Positions 42,101 through 50,917 are shown, counted from the stretch's first letter. The stretch is 64,000 nt of DNA from Lacrimispora sp. BS-2 (GCF_040207125.1 NZ_CP157940.1:2170001-2234000); one strand, 5' to 3'. Notes: generated by a model not told the origin, from the sequence alone. A program made the numbers and translations.

Positions 42101-44067
42101 CCCATAAAGTCATAATGTCCCTGTCCGATAGGCATCCATGTCTCACCGGATACGTCCACATCTTCATCTAAAGCGATATAAATTCCTGCATATTTCACAT
42201 CGTCTGTAAGTGAAACGGCAAACTTACGAAGCTGTGCTTCGGTTTTAAGAATATAAGGTGATTCTTCTGTTCCGTTACCGCTGTCAAATATGGTTGCATC
42301 TATGCTGTCGTCTACGAAAATATTGTTAGTTATAACTAACTCCTGATCAAAACTCCAGGCATAGAAATCCCCTATGGTGCGTACTGCCGCTGACAAATCG
42401 CCCATATTTGCCTGCTTTGCCGCCGCAATGGTCTCAGACGCTTTTGCAATCTCAGACCTTGTAAGACCATTATTTAATGTATCTGCCATAGTCTCACCAT
42501 ATAACTCCTCATCGGTAAGAGCTTTCACATTATTGGTGACATAGCCTGTTATTGTGTCACTTGCCAGCATAAATGGTTTTTCAGTTTTATTGCTGTAATA
42601 TCCATTTACTATTGCTGTAACCGCGCTGCCCATACCGCCGATACCGCCAACTAATTCTTTGGCATCTGCAGCACTTTCAGCCGTAATCATTGCGCCGGAA
42701 AACACATTGTAATATGTACCTGCTGCAATACCTGCAATACCGCCTGCAACTGCAAATAACTGTCCGCCGGTTTCTGCCGATACGCTTCCAAATGTTGCCG
42801 CATTGGCAATGATGCATTTATTATTTGATGCACCAACGATACCGCCTGCATATGTCACGCCTGACTGGGACACGGCTGATACATCAGCATTAACAGATAC
42901 ATTGGCAATGATAGATTCTCCTCCCAAAATTCCGGTAACAGCACCAGCGTAGCTTTTGGCAGAATGGCTTTCTATTTTGCCTGTAATAACTACATTATCA
43001 ATCAATACGTTTTTTTCTGTTTTTCCTGCAACTGCGCCTGCACATGCTTCAGCGCCAGAAGAAGTAATACTGATGTCCACATCTTCCAATTTGATATTTC
43101 TGACTTTGGCACCTGTTTTCATGCAGCCGAAAAGACCTGCGTATGCAAAACTGTCACTTGCGATCGTAAGTCCGTTAATGGTATGGTTCCGGCCATTAAA
43201 TGAACCTGCAAAACCATTGGCTCCAATACCGATCGGTGTCCACTGATCTTCCAATTCGATGTCAGCAGAAAGTTCAATATATTTGCCGCTATAGTCATTT
43301 CCTGCATTTACCTTATCAGCAAATCTCGTTAACTGTATACTGGTTGCCACGATAAATGGATCTGACTTACTGCCATTGCCATCCTGGAATACCTGGTTTT
43401 CTTTGATGACAGCTTTGGAAAGAGCGTCATTAACTGCTTCTTTGATACCGTTTGAACTCTTGGTAGCACCGGATACCCCATCTACATCCGTAGAATTAGC
43501 ATCTATAATAGTTGCAAATAATGCTTTTGCTTTCTCCCAATTATCCGGTGTGTCTCCTTGTGATACTTCTTCTATGTCTACAATAGCGTTATCTTTTATA
43601 GTGACCATTAGCGTTATCGTGCTTTTAAACCCCTTACCGGTCCCTGTGTACTCTCCATCTGCATAATCACCTGCAAGCCCTATAGTTCTCTCAAGGCTGA
43701 AATCGGGAAGCATCTCATTTACGATTTTCCCTGCCTGTGACGGCGTGGACTTGTCAGCCTGTGATGGTGTGGACTTGCCGGACTTTGATGGTACAGGCTT
43801 CTCAGCCTGTGATGGTGCGGACTTGCCGTAATGTGATGATGTGGACTTATCGGCCTGTGATGGTGCGGGCTTGTCAGCCTGTGATGATGCAGACTTGCCG
43901 GCCTGTGATGGTGTGGCCACGTTTGATGAAACTAACTGATCATTACTAAAATCTGACAGATCAGCAGGCTCTGCATATGCCGGCATAGCTGAGGACATAA
44001 GCATAATCAGAGCTAACGCGGCGCTTGCCTTTCGTTTCATACTTTGTCTGATTCGTGTAAAATTCAA
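39148..44067 (-). CDS. Large surface protein with FMN-binding domain, GLUG-type repeats and wall-binding repeats
   Basis: The 1639-residue protein starts at a TTG codon (44067) behind GGAGGAG; an ATG nine codons later is possible. It has a signal peptide ending MPAYA, a repetitive Ser/Gln/Lys/Pro spacer (about 50-115), an FMN_bind domain (about 130-225) with the flavin-attachment motif SGAT at 199-202 (Thr202), and three long homologous beta-repeat blocks, each opening with a GDGTKENPYMIKTAGQL-like motif and containing GLUG-type repeats. A second FMN_bind-like domain between blocks lacks SGAT. Choline-binding-type repeats at the C-terminus (GWWIVKPDGTYPKNEWY, GIWYYFYPSGPG) hold it on the wall. 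Covalent FMN outside the cell suggests redox or electron-transfer work; this is inference. It forms its own transcription unit. Confidence 0.85.
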   Translation of the reverse strand: MNFTRIRQSMKRKASAALALIMLMSSAMPAYAEPADLSDFSNDQLVSSNVATPSQAGKSASSQADKPAPSQADKSTSSHYGKSAPSQAEKPVPSKSGKSTPSQADKSTPSQAGKIVNEMLPDFSLERTIGLAGDYADGEYTGTGKGFKSTITLMVTIKDNAIVDIEEVSQGDTPDNWEKAKALFATIIDANSTDVDGVSGATKSSNGIKEAVNDALSKAVIKENQVFQDGNGSKSDPFIVATSIQLTRFADKVNAGNDYSGKYIELSADIELEDQWTPIGIGANGFAGSFNGRNHTINGLTIASDSFAYAGLFGCMKTGAKVRNIKLEDVDISITSSGAEACAGAVAGKTEKNVLIDNVVITGKIESHSAKSYAGAVTGILGGESIIANVSVNADVSAVSQSGVTYAGGIVGASNNKCIIANAATFGSVSAETGGQLFAVAGGIAGIAAGTYYNVFSGAMITAESAADAKELVGGIGGMGSAVTAIVNGYYSNKTEKPFMLASDTITGYVTNNVKALTDEELYGETMADTLNNGLTRSEIAKASETIAAAKQANMGDLSAAVRTIGDFYAWSFDQELVITNNIFVDDSIDATIFDSGNGTEESPYILKTEAQLRKFAVSLTDDVKYAGIYIALDEDVDVSGETWMPIGQGHYDFMGNFDGRGHVITGMNIGSAENPHIEDKADTNDTAKMTTFYGFFGVLGENAVVKNLSIVDGEIAVVHPSSAYAGLLAGLTEKAFIDGCHTEGSIYAETKHKKANVWTGGLAGQTIRGGIINSWSEADVYCKAIGGLSQGGGFVGMVNRSVIANCYAAGDVAGKASREDGNEGMPSIGSFIGVNGGKVANCYSTGNMKAESFSTYVGSFAGWSTGIARQFLSYYNADARQNSNGVISNPVIPVGYMVSAGINDEGEPYDGVYHVGIDSKTLTQMQEKDFAALLNKNFTAFPMDLNNGTSVNIGNQNAMGLPSFMKLRTWELTDGTVRPTGEQAETTYADMTPIFEPNTLEKADGTYYGRAKTDAGKYVYVEMTVKDGKIAGIKMTGNDVGQALEAIADDVIAYVISTQDYSQLAGDSDLAKLLKSAIAAAAKKASIRDLTGYGNADPSIFEAGDGTKENPYMIKTAGQLVAFAASINEDEHYKGKYVRLDGDISLSGIQWIPAGGSGAYGFRGTFDGNGHVISDMTIGTKESPETYCVSAGLFANLQSAYVVNLGIENAAVYNKYMGDGNISYTGLLSGYFENPSNIGGYIDHCYAKGVIESWSSKQNDTAGLVGNINWGIIANSYTDVSIKSESKERWAYGGGISAIPNKSLLINNYAKGKIYAKGNGARMTIGGIAGMNAGIVINSFANMALETAATTVDIGGIAGRVAGIGYVENAYFNTDAPQISGLEEIASKKGAGTIVTGQEYGKGTVTNMEGRNASEYNSAEFAKLLNSNQSNAEMMGRAKAILEKIGFAGIEEVALRQFEYDEKTGEVRFKADEKDNSTVEEGGSTGNGSSHGDSSSGGSSITDKGASSSKNNSVQTGGTWKRDETGWWIVKPDGTYPKNEWYRADLNGTLTWYLFDQQGYMRSGWFTDADGNTYFLHNQNDASFGAMYTGWNMIDGIWYYFYPSGPGYKETVGKLAQDVVTPDGYRVGAKGEWIQQAS
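43737..43925. repeat. 24-bp tandem repeat coding for SQADKS-type octapeptides
   Basis: About eight imperfect 24-bp units encode PSQADKSA/T-like octapeptides in the spacer between signal peptide and FMN-binding domain. Unit length preserves the frame, so the spacer can vary in length. The units differ at several positions. Confidence 0.85.
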
Positions 44068-44406
44068 AATACTCTCCTCCTAAAAGTGTTATTTTGAGCT
44101 AACTTGACGATTGTAATTATGCTATATTTTTCCATATGATTAAAATTACATATGAATAAACAATTATGAAATCACACTGCCTTATTAAGCTAGCACGATG
44201 TTGAATTTTATCATATTCAGACAAATCTATCAATTATATAGATAATAAAATAATTCAATAGGGAATTATTGAGAAATTTTATTTGTTAAGCATGGCTGAT
44301 TGTTATATATGGTGCGTTCTGATATAGATTTCCCCCGCCTGGCAGATACCGCTGTTGCCATCGGATTAAGCTCCTTACTCTGTAATGCAGCATTGCCATC
44401 AGAAAT
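44068..44406. other. AT-rich upstream region of the large surface protein gene
   Basis: No gene is supported in this stretch. It is strongly AT-rich and must contain the promoter and a leader for the large surface protein; TATAGCATAAT-like sequence near 44110-44130 on the minus strand could hold a -10, but no good -35 is visible. Confidence 0.4.
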
Positions 44407-44436
44407 AACTGGGCTTTCATACTTAAAAGCCCAGTT
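44407..44436 (-). terminator. Terminator of the D,D-carboxypeptidase gene
   Basis: AACTGGGCTTT pairs with AAAGCCCAGTT around a short loop; on the minus strand it is followed by ATTTCT. It lies about 18 bp after the stop. Confidence 0.7.
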
Positions 44437-44453
44437 CCGTCAGTTTTCTTTGA

Positions 44454-45770
44454 TCAGACAGGAATGATTCCCACAAGTCCCGGCATGGAGAGATATTTGC
44501 TAAAGATATTTTTTAAGCACCAGATTGTTGTCAGACGGTCTGCACCTTCGTTCAGACAAACCGGATATTCCTTAATAACCTCTCCGTTTAAGCGGTAAAT
44601 GACAGTTCCCACCGTCTGCCCCTTACGCACCGGAGCATTTAATTCCTTTGGAATATCTGTCTGTACCGTGACTTCCTCCTCGTCTGACAGAAGAAGGGTT
44701 AAGGTCTTCTCTTCCTCCCCGCCTATGCCGCAGGATATCATGACCGGTTCATCCAGGTGGCCTGAGGAAGGAATCCCCTCCTTTACCGGAATATCAGGAA
44801 AACTGATGTCCTTATACACGTTCCTGAAATGAAAGCGTTCCATCCCGTATTGGAACAGCTTTCTTGCATCCGACCATTTATAGGCCTTATGGGGAGGCCA
44901 GCCGCACCCTAAAAGGGCGATGGTATAGGTCCTTCCGCCATCCTGTACCGCTCCCACATAGGAATATCCGGCTCCTCCGGTGAAACCTGTTTTTCCTGAA
45001 AACGCCCCGTCCATCATAGCCAGAAGGGTATTGTGGTTATTGCAGGAAAAGGAACGTTTCCCTTCCAGATCAGCAAAGGAATAGCTTCTCGTTGCCGTAA
45101 TCTTCAGGAACTCATCCTTCTTTGACGACTGGCCGATGCAGTAATTCATGATCCTGGCTAAATCCGCTGCCGTTGTGGAATGTATCTTCACCTGTCCATC
45201 CTTTTCTTCTTTGGCATCCAGTCCATTGGGTGTGATAAAATATGTATCTTCGCAGCCTAAATCCCTGGCTTTTTCATTCATGAGCCTGGCAAACCCCTCC
45301 TGGCTCCCTCCAACGTGCTCTGCGATCATCATGGCGGCATCATTATGGGATTCCAGCATCAGGCTGTAAAGCAGATCCTTAAGCAGGAACTTCTCTCCCT
45401 TATAGACCCCTAGATGGACCTTAGGCTGGGAAGCCGCATTCTGGCTGGCAGTTACTGTGTCAGACAGATTTCCATACTCCAAGGCAAGGATGCAGGTCAT
45501 GATTTTTGTGGTGCTGGCCATGGGACGGGCCAGATTCTCATTTTTTGCGTATAAAATGCGGCCGGTAGAGGCATCCATCAAAACGGCTGACTGGGCATAA
45601 AGATTTAGCTCATCTTTTGTCTGAACCGGCGCGTTTTTTTCTCCTTTCTCCTCTGTTACTGTTGTGTTCTCATTAACGGCCTCTTTTTCTGAAAGCTTAA
45701 CCGCAGCAGTACCTGTCCCTATGAGAAAGACAATCACTGCTGCCAGCAGTATTCCTCTGGCATGCCTCAT
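44454..45770 (-). CDS. D-alanyl-D-alanine carboxypeptidase (DacF/PBP5-like)
   Basis: The enzyme trims the terminal D-Ala from peptidoglycan stem peptides outside the membrane. The 438-residue protein has an N-terminal membrane segment (ILLAAVIVFLIGTGTAAV), the S11 active-site motifs STTK (about residue 86), SHN (LESHNDAA) and KTG (SGKTGFTGGAGYS), and a C-terminal beta domain with an additional hydrophobic end that may hold it at the membrane. Length fits DacF of sporulating Firmicutes. The gene diverges from dinB. Confidence 0.93.
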   Translation of the reverse strand: MRHARGILLAAVIVFLIGTGTAAVKLSEKEAVNENTTVTEEKGEKNAPVQTKDELNLYAQSAVLMDASTGRILYAKNENLARPMASTTKIMTCILALEYGNLSDTVTASQNAASQPKVHLGVYKGEKFLLKDLLYSLMLESHNDAAMMIAEHVGGSQEGFARLMNEKARDLGCEDTYFITPNGLDAKEEKDGQVKIHSTTAADLARIMNYCIGQSSKKDEFLKITATRSYSFADLEGKRSFSCNNHNTLLAMMDGAFSGKTGFTGGAGYSYVGAVQDGGRTYTIALLGCGWPPHKAYKWSDARKLFQYGMERFHFRNVYKDISFPDIPVKEGIPSSGHLDEPVMISCGIGGEEEKTLTLLLSDEEEVTVQTDIPKELNAPVRKGQTVGTVIYRLNGEVIKEYPVCLNEGADRLTTIWCLKNIFSKYLSMPGLVGIIPV

Positions 45771-45829
45771 GAAAGAGCCTCCGACGTGGATTTATTTTAT
45801 CCTATTCCGCAGTTTTTTTAATTATTCCC

Positions 45830-45859
45830 TTTACTTCCCGAACATATTTTCGGTATAAT
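45830..45859 (+). promoter_or_regulatory. dinB promoter with LexA (SOS) box
   Basis: TTTACT (45830-45835) and TATAAT (45854-45859) are 18 bp apart. Between them CGAACATATTTTCG (45839-45852) differs at one base from the Firmicute SOS box CGAAC-N4-GTTCG. LexA bound there would block the promoter, so dinB is probably induced by DNA damage. Confidence 0.7.
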
Positions 45860-45962
45860 AAGAGAGAAGGAAGTTTGAATCTCTAAGTGCCCCTAAGGGT
45901 AAAAGTCAAACTGCCAAAAGACCTGCCTTTATTAAGTAAATTATATCAAAGGAGAGACGGAT

Positions 45963-47207
45963 ATGGTACCAGAACCCTTAGTTTTTCACATAGACGTAAA
46001 TTCCGCATATTTAAGCTGGGAATCTGTCAGCCGGCTGGAAGCTGACCCAGAAGCCCTGGATTTACGGACCATTCCATCAGCAGTAGGCGGTGACGCCTCT
46101 TTAAGACATGGAATTGTTCTGGCTAAATCCACGCCCGCAAAAGCATTTGGGATCACAACCGGGGAACCCATCAGCCAGGCCCTGCGCAAGTGCCCTGCCC
46201 TGACCGTTGTTCCGGCCCGGTTTGACGTGTACCTTGAAAAATCCCGGGAATTGATGGAGCTTTTGTCCGATTACACCCCTGACATTGAAAAATTCAGCAT
46301 TGACGAGGCCTTTCTCGACATGACCTCCACCATCCACCTTTTTGGCTCTCCGATTGAGGTGGCAAACCAGATACGGGAAAGGATCCGGCAGAATCTGGGG
46401 TTTACGGTGAATATCGGTATCGCTCCCAACAAGCTCTTAGCCAAGATGGCCTCGGATTTTAAAAAGCCTGATCTCTGCCACACTCTGTTTTCCCATGAGA
46501 TACCTTCCAAAATGTGGCCTCTCCCCATTCGGGAACTGTTTTTTGTGGGCCATTCCGCCCAGAAAAAGCTGGAAGGCATCGGCATACACACCATAGGGGA
46601 GCTTGCAGCCTGCAATGTAAACCACTTAAAGCCCCTTCTGGGGGGAAAGTATGCCCTGCTGATACATGATTATGCCTTGGGCATTGATACCTCTCCCGTG
46701 GCAGAACGGGAGCCTTTAAACAAGGGCTACGGTAACAGCACCACCCTTTCCCATGATATAGACGACTTTGACATGGCCTGCCAGGTCCTCCTGTCTTTAA
46801 GCGAAACCGTGGGCGCCCGCCTTCGTGCAGATCATGTTATGAGCGACTGCGTCTGTGTGGAGACCAAGGACTGGAATTTTCAAACCAAGTCCCATCAGAT
46901 GACCTTAAACAATCCTACGGATTCCACCACAGTAATTTATGAAAATGCCTGCAAGCTGCTTAAGGAGCTTTGGGACCGCACTCCCCTGCGCTTAATCGGC
47001 GTGCGTACCACCAAGATTTCAGAGGAAGGCTTTTGCCAGCTTAATCTTTTTGAGTCTGAGCAGTCCCGCAAGATGAAGGAAATGGAAAAGGCGGTGGATC
47101 ATATCCGCAGCAAATTCGGGACCGACAGCGTCAAAAGAGCCAGCTTTTTAAAAAAGGATGCCATTGTGGATCACACTTCCGGCCATGGAAAATCCGGCAT
47201 AAAATAA
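45963..47207 (+). CDS. dinB: Y-family DNA polymerase IV
   Basis: The enzyme copies damaged DNA without proofreading. The 414-residue protein has the Y-family catalytic motifs FHIDVNSAYLSWE (first Asp) and FSIDEAFLDMT (Asp-Glu), a helix-hairpin-helix thumb (LEGIGIHTIGELAAC) and a little-finger domain. AAGGAGAG precedes the ATG. A near-consensus LexA site covers its promoter, about 105 bp upstream. Near the C-terminus FCQLNLFE resembles a beta-clamp-binding QLxLF motif. Confidence 0.95.
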   Translation: MVPEPLVFHIDVNSAYLSWESVSRLEADPEALDLRTIPSAVGGDASLRHGIVLAKSTPAKAFGITTGEPISQALRKCPALTVVPARFDVYLEKSRELMELLSDYTPDIEKFSIDEAFLDMTSTIHLFGSPIEVANQIRERIRQNLGFTVNIGIAPNKLLAKMASDFKKPDLCHTLFSHEIPSKMWPLPIRELFFVGHSAQKKLEGIGIHTIGELAACNVNHLKPLLGGKYALLIHDYALGIDTSPVAEREPLNKGYGNSTTLSHDIDDFDMACQVLLSLSETVGARLRADHVMSDCVCVETKDWNFQTKSHQMTLNNPTDSTTVIYENACKLLKELWDRTPLRLIGVRTTKISEEGFCQLNLFESEQSRKMKEMEKAVDHIRSKFGTDSVKRASFLKKDAIVDHTSGHGKSGIK

Positions 47208-47245
47208 GGGTGTATCTGAAAACTGTCATGTTTTCAGATACACCC
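47208..47245. terminator. Strong hairpin between convergent dinB and yitT genes
   Basis: GGGTGTATCTGAAAAC and its perfect 16-bp complement enclose a 6-nt loop, directly after the dinB stop and just before the yitT stop. On the minus strand it is followed by TTATTTTATG, the better of the two tails; it probably serves both genes. Confidence 0.85.
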
Positions 47246-47250
47246 TCAGC

Positions 47251-48129
47251 CTAAAACTGCCCTCCAATGGCTTTAAACCCTTCACCATAAACCTCATTGG
47301 AATCCGTGATAATAAGAAACGCTTCCTTGTCTGTTTCGTGGACAGCGTGGCGGATTGGCACCACCTGGCTGTTGTTGCAGGCGCACATGACCACCTTCTT
47401 TTCATCCAGGGAATAGGAGCCCTGTCCGTGAAGGAAGGTACTGCCCCGCCCGGTGTTTTCCTCGATTCTCTGAGCCACCTCTTCTGCATGAGAGGTGACC
47501 ACAAAAACCAGCTTTCCGGCTCCCAGGCCAATCATGATCTTATCGATTACCATGGTGGTCACAATGGTAGAGAGCATGCCAAGGATAACTGCATCCAGAT
47601 TACGGAACACGAAACCTCCGGCAATGATTACTATGGCATCCACCACAAGGGATATTTGTCCAATAGTCAGGTGAGGAAAAAGCTTCCGGATCGCCATGAC
47701 CAGAAAGTCCGTGCCTCCTGTGGAACAGTTTCTTAAATAGACGATGGTCAGCCCCAGACCTGAAAAAATTCCGGTGCAGGCAGCAGCATACAGGGGATTT
47801 CCCTGGTAAACCGGCAGATAAGGGACTACATAGTCCAGCACAAGGGCAAAGATGACCATACTCTTCATGGAACGGAGCAAAAAACGCCTTCCCAAAAGCT
47901 TGTAACTGACTAACACGATGGGAATGTTAAGGACCATGCTGGTAATGCCCATGGGCAGACCGAATAAATGGCGCAGGATCAATGCGATACCGGATACTCC
48001 TACAGGAGCGAATTCCGCGCTTACCGCAAAATTATAGATTCCAATATTGAATAAAAATGCTCCCGCCAGATCGCTCAAAAGATCGATCCCCAGCTCCTTT
48101 GGCGAATATTTCTGTTTGATTGTTATCAT
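47251..48129 (-). CDS. YitT-family membrane protein
   Basis: The 292-residue protein has five to six membrane segments (residues about 15-180; GVSGIALILRHLFGLPMGIT, LGLTIVYLRNCSTGGTDFLV) followed by a cytosolic DUF2179 domain (about 215-292; GRGSTFLHGQGSYSLDEKKV, ending EVYGEGFKAIGG). Its function is not established. It is full length, unlike the deleted copy at 38616. Confidence 0.93.
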   Translation of the reverse strand: MITIKQKYSPKELGIDLLSDLAGAFLFNIGIYNFAVSAEFAPVGVSGIALILRHLFGLPMGITSMVLNIPIVLVSYKLLGRRFLLRSMKSMVIFALVLDYVVPYLPVYQGNPLYAAACTGIFSGLGLTIVYLRNCSTGGTDFLVMAIRKLFPHLTIGQISLVVDAIVIIAGGFVFRNLDAVILGMLSTIVTTMVIDKIMIGLGAGKLVFVVTSHAEEVAQRIEENTGRGSTFLHGQGSYSLDEKKVVMCACNNSQVVPIRHAVHETDKEAFLIITDSNEVYGEGFKAIGGQF

Positions 48130-48167
48130 GAGTATGCTGCCTCCATTTCTTTCGCCCTGCTTTCACC

Positions 48168-48440
48168 TTATAGGAAATAATCATTGATTTCAAATTCTTT
48201 TTTACCGATCCGCACCTGTTTAATGAGAACGTTTGCTTCCCCCTCTTCTTCGGAGCAGACTCCTGTCACCTGAATCTGTACCTTACCATAGGATTCCGTC
48301 AAAATCAGTTCTTTATCCATAATTCCCCTGTCTGCGATTGCTTCTGCCAAATCTAGCAGAACCTCGTCCACATCTTCCATTATGTTGTTTCTTTCAAATT
48401 CAATTTCCAATTCCTCATAAATATCTTGGTCAAACATCAT
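48168..48440 (-). CDS. Small conserved acidic protein, unknown function
   Basis: A GGGGGG run precedes two adjacent ATGs (48440 and 48437); either can be the start. The product of about 90 residues is acidic and soluble (FDQDIYEELEIEFERNN; ILTESYGKVQIQVTG) and ends EFEINDYFL. I recognise no named family. It lies 38 bp upstream of the YitT gene in the same direction. Confidence 0.65.
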   Translation of the reverse strand: MMFDQDIYEELEIEFERNNIMEDVDEVLLDLAEAIADRGIMDKELILTESYGKVQIQVTGVCSEEEGEANVLIKQVRIGKKEFEINDYFL

Positions 48441-48527
48441 TAACCCCCCTTTTTTCATTTTCTACCAGCTAATTATAACCCATAGATTCTCCTTGTCAAT
48501 CACTACCCGCCATGATAGAATCGGTTT

Positions 48528-49451
48528 ATGAAAATGACTATGACTTATACCATAAAACAACCCTTTGAAGGGGTGACCGTGAAACAATATCTCTTAAACC
48601 TGGGATATTCCCAGAGCCTGATCCGGCAGCTCCGGAATACTAAAAACGGAATAACGGTGGAAGGAGAGCCTGTCTATACGACCCACGTCCTGAAGACGGG
48701 AGAGTTTTTATCTGTCTTCATCTGTGAGGATGAAAGTTCTAAGAATATTGTCCCCACTCCCATGCCAATTCAAATCCAGTACGAGGATGAACATATCCTG
48801 GTCATTAACAAGGCAGCCGGCGTCCCCATCCATCCGTCCCAGGGTAACTTTGATCATACCCTTGCCAACGGGATGGCATATTACTTTAAAGAAAAGAACG
48901 AAGCCTTTATCTACCGGGCCATTAACCGTCTGGACCGGGATACCACCGGACTTTTAGTGCTGGCAAAAAACCCTTTAAGCGCCTGCATTCTTTCGGACAT
49001 GGTGAAAAAAAGAGAGCTTCACCGCCGTTATCTTGCGGTTGTCCAGGGAAAGCTTCCCTTAAGCGGAACCATTGATGCTCCCATTGCCCGGGTAGACGGC
49101 TCTACCATTGAACGGTGTGTGGACCGGATAAATGGAGAAGAGGCACGCACTCATTATAAACGGCTTTACTATGATCCTGTGACAGGACATTCCCTTGCAG
49201 GCCTGACTCTGGAAACCGGCCGTACCCATCAGATCCGGGTCCATTTAAAATCCATGGGCCATCCCCTGCCGGGAGATTTTCTTTATCATCCGGACTACCG
49301 TTACATCACCCGCCAGGCCCTTCATTCCTTCCGGCTGGATTTCCTCCACCCAATCAAAAAGGAGCCCCTTTCTTTTGAGGCGCCCCTTCCCGAGGACATG
49401 CAGTTCATTGGAATCACATCCACCGAAGGCCTTTGGGATAATGATTTTTAA
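48528..49451 (+). CDS. RluA/RluD-family pseudouridine synthase
   Basis: The 307-residue enzyme converts uridines in rRNA or tRNA to pseudouridine. It begins with an S4-like part (VKQYLLNLGYSQSLIRQLRN), followed by the catalytic domain with the active Asp in AINRLDRDTTGLLVLAKN and GRTHQIRVHLKSMGHPLPGD. Which RNA position it modifies cannot be told. Its last 38 bp overlap the end of the rRNA methyltransferase gene, tail to tail. Confidence 0.92.
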   Translation: MKMTMTYTIKQPFEGVTVKQYLLNLGYSQSLIRQLRNTKNGITVEGEPVYTTHVLKTGEFLSVFICEDESSKNIVPTPMPIQIQYEDEHILVINKAAGVPIHPSQGNFDHTLANGMAYYFKEKNEAFIYRAINRLDRDTTGLLVLAKNPLSACILSDMVKKRELHRRYLAVVQGKLPLSGTIDAPIARVDGSTIERCVDRINGEEARTHYKRLYYDPVTGHSLAGLTLETGRTHQIRVHLKSMGHPLPGDFLYHPDYRYITRQALHSFRLDFLHPIKKEPLSFEAPLPEDMQFIGITSTEGLWDNDF

Positions 49452-50814
49452 GAATTCCCCCGGCAAGCTTGGCAAATCCAATGGAATATCCGCCGGTATT
49501 GACAAGCACCCAGCCTTTATGATTGTCGCCGGAAAGATATGCCTCCCCGGTCAGGGTTTCTCCCTTTAAATACTTTATAACTTCCCCTCCGTCAGCCGGC
49601 AGGTCGATGAAACGGCTCACCTCTTCCTTTTTAAGGAAAAGAGCAAAGCCATGGGATGGCTCAAACCGGTTCTTTTTCACAGTTCCCAGGTGAAGTCCCG
49701 GACGGAGAATTTTGATGCCCTTAAAATCAATCATTTCCGGCGGGATCAGATACAGCTGGTCCCCAAAGAGAATATATTCCTTTCGAAGAAGCAGAGGAGC
49801 AGGATTTACCAGAAAATCCTTTAAAAACGTTTCTAATTCTTTTAATACGGATTTGTCCCTGGTGTACTCCGGAGTGGTCTGCTTTTTTTCAGAAATCCCA
49901 TCTCCGCTCTTTTTTAATACCGCCAGGTAATGGCCTTCCCCTTCTGATCTGTCAGGCCAGATGCGAAAGGTCTTTTCTAAGTCTGCCATGCTGGATTTAC
50001 TCCATGACCGGCGGCCCGGATAAAGTCCAGGACGTTTTCCTGCATCCGCAATGGAAAAATCGGGGTGAGAGAAAAGGAAACCTTCAATGACCTGTTCATT
50101 TTCCTCCGGGGAAAAGGTACAGGTGGAGTAAACCATGGTTCCACCGGGCTTTAGCATTGCCGCGGCATTGGATAGAAGCTCTTCCTGGCGAGCTGCACAG
50201 GCTCTTACGTGCCCGGGTGACCATTCCAGCCTTGCCGTCTCATCCTTACGGAACATTCCTTCTCCGGAACAGGGGGCATCCACCACGATCCGGTCAAAAA
50301 AGCCGGGGAAGCGAAGGGACAGGCTCCCTGAATCCTCGTTGGATACAACCGCATTCCCAATCCCCATACGTTCTACGTTTTGGGAGAGGATCTTTGCCCT
50401 GGCCGGATGGATCTCATTGCTTAGAAGAAAGCCTTTGCCCTGCATCCGTCCTGCAATATGGGTTGTTTTCCCTCCAGGCGCAGCACACAGGTCAAGAATC
50501 TTCTCTCCCGGCCTGGGGTCCAGCAGTTCCACAACAGCCATGGCGCTTGGCTCCTGGATATAATAAAGGCCTGCCTCATGGTATGGATGCTTTCCAGGCC
50601 GTTCTCCTGCCTGGTAGTAATACCCTTCCGCTGCCCATGGAATCTTTTTTAGCTGAAACGGGCAGATCTCATCAAATTTCTCCAGGGAAATTTTTAAAGG
50701 ATTTACCCTTAAGCCCTGAACCCGTTCCTTATCATAGCTTTCTATAAAAGAATCATACTCTGCTCCTAAAAGCCCTTTCATCTTTTCTCTGAACTCATCC
50801 GGTAATTGAATCAT
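49414..50814 (-). CDS. RsmF-like rRNA cytosine-C5 methyltransferase
   Basis: The 466-residue protein belongs to the NOL1/NOP2/Sun family, which methylates C5 of cytosine in RNA with S-adenosylmethionine. Motifs are LDLCAAPGGKTTHIAGRMQG (SAM binding), VDAPCSGEGMFRKD (first Cys) and MVYSTCTFSPEENE (nucleophile Cys). The C-terminal third resembles the RsmF (YebU) PUA-like region. A GAAAAATAATG context precedes the start. Confidence 0.92.
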   Translation of the reverse strand: MIQLPDEFREKMKGLLGAEYDSFIESYDKERVQGLRVNPLKISLEKFDEICPFQLKKIPWAAEGYYYQAGERPGKHPYHEAGLYYIQEPSAMAVVELLDPRPGEKILDLCAAPGGKTTHIAGRMQGKGFLLSNEIHPARAKILSQNVERMGIGNAVVSNEDSGSLSLRFPGFFDRIVVDAPCSGEGMFRKDETARLEWSPGHVRACAARQEELLSNAAAMLKPGGTMVYSTCTFSPEENEQVIEGFLFSHPDFSIADAGKRPGLYPGRRSWSKSSMADLEKTFRIWPDRSEGEGHYLAVLKKSGDGISEKKQTTPEYTRDKSVLKELETFLKDFLVNPAPLLLRKEYILFGDQLYLIPPEMIDFKGIKILRPGLHLGTVKKNRFEPSHGFALFLKKEEVSRFIDLPADGGEVIKYLKGETLTGEAYLSGDNHKGWVLVNTGGYSIGFAKLAGGILKNHYPKGLRWM

Positions 50815-50917
50815 TATTTTTCCTCTGAATTTAAATTTTATAAAAATTACATATATCTGTCATTATTTTTCGAAGTAAGAGCCAAAATAGGAAGAGACCA
50901 ATGACTGGAGGTGTCTT

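Noticed and set aside
43737..43925. Regular 24-bp repeat that could suggest a CRISPR array
   Set aside because: There are no unique spacers; units are contiguous, in frame with a secreted protein, and encode an SQADKS-type spacer. No cas gene is near.
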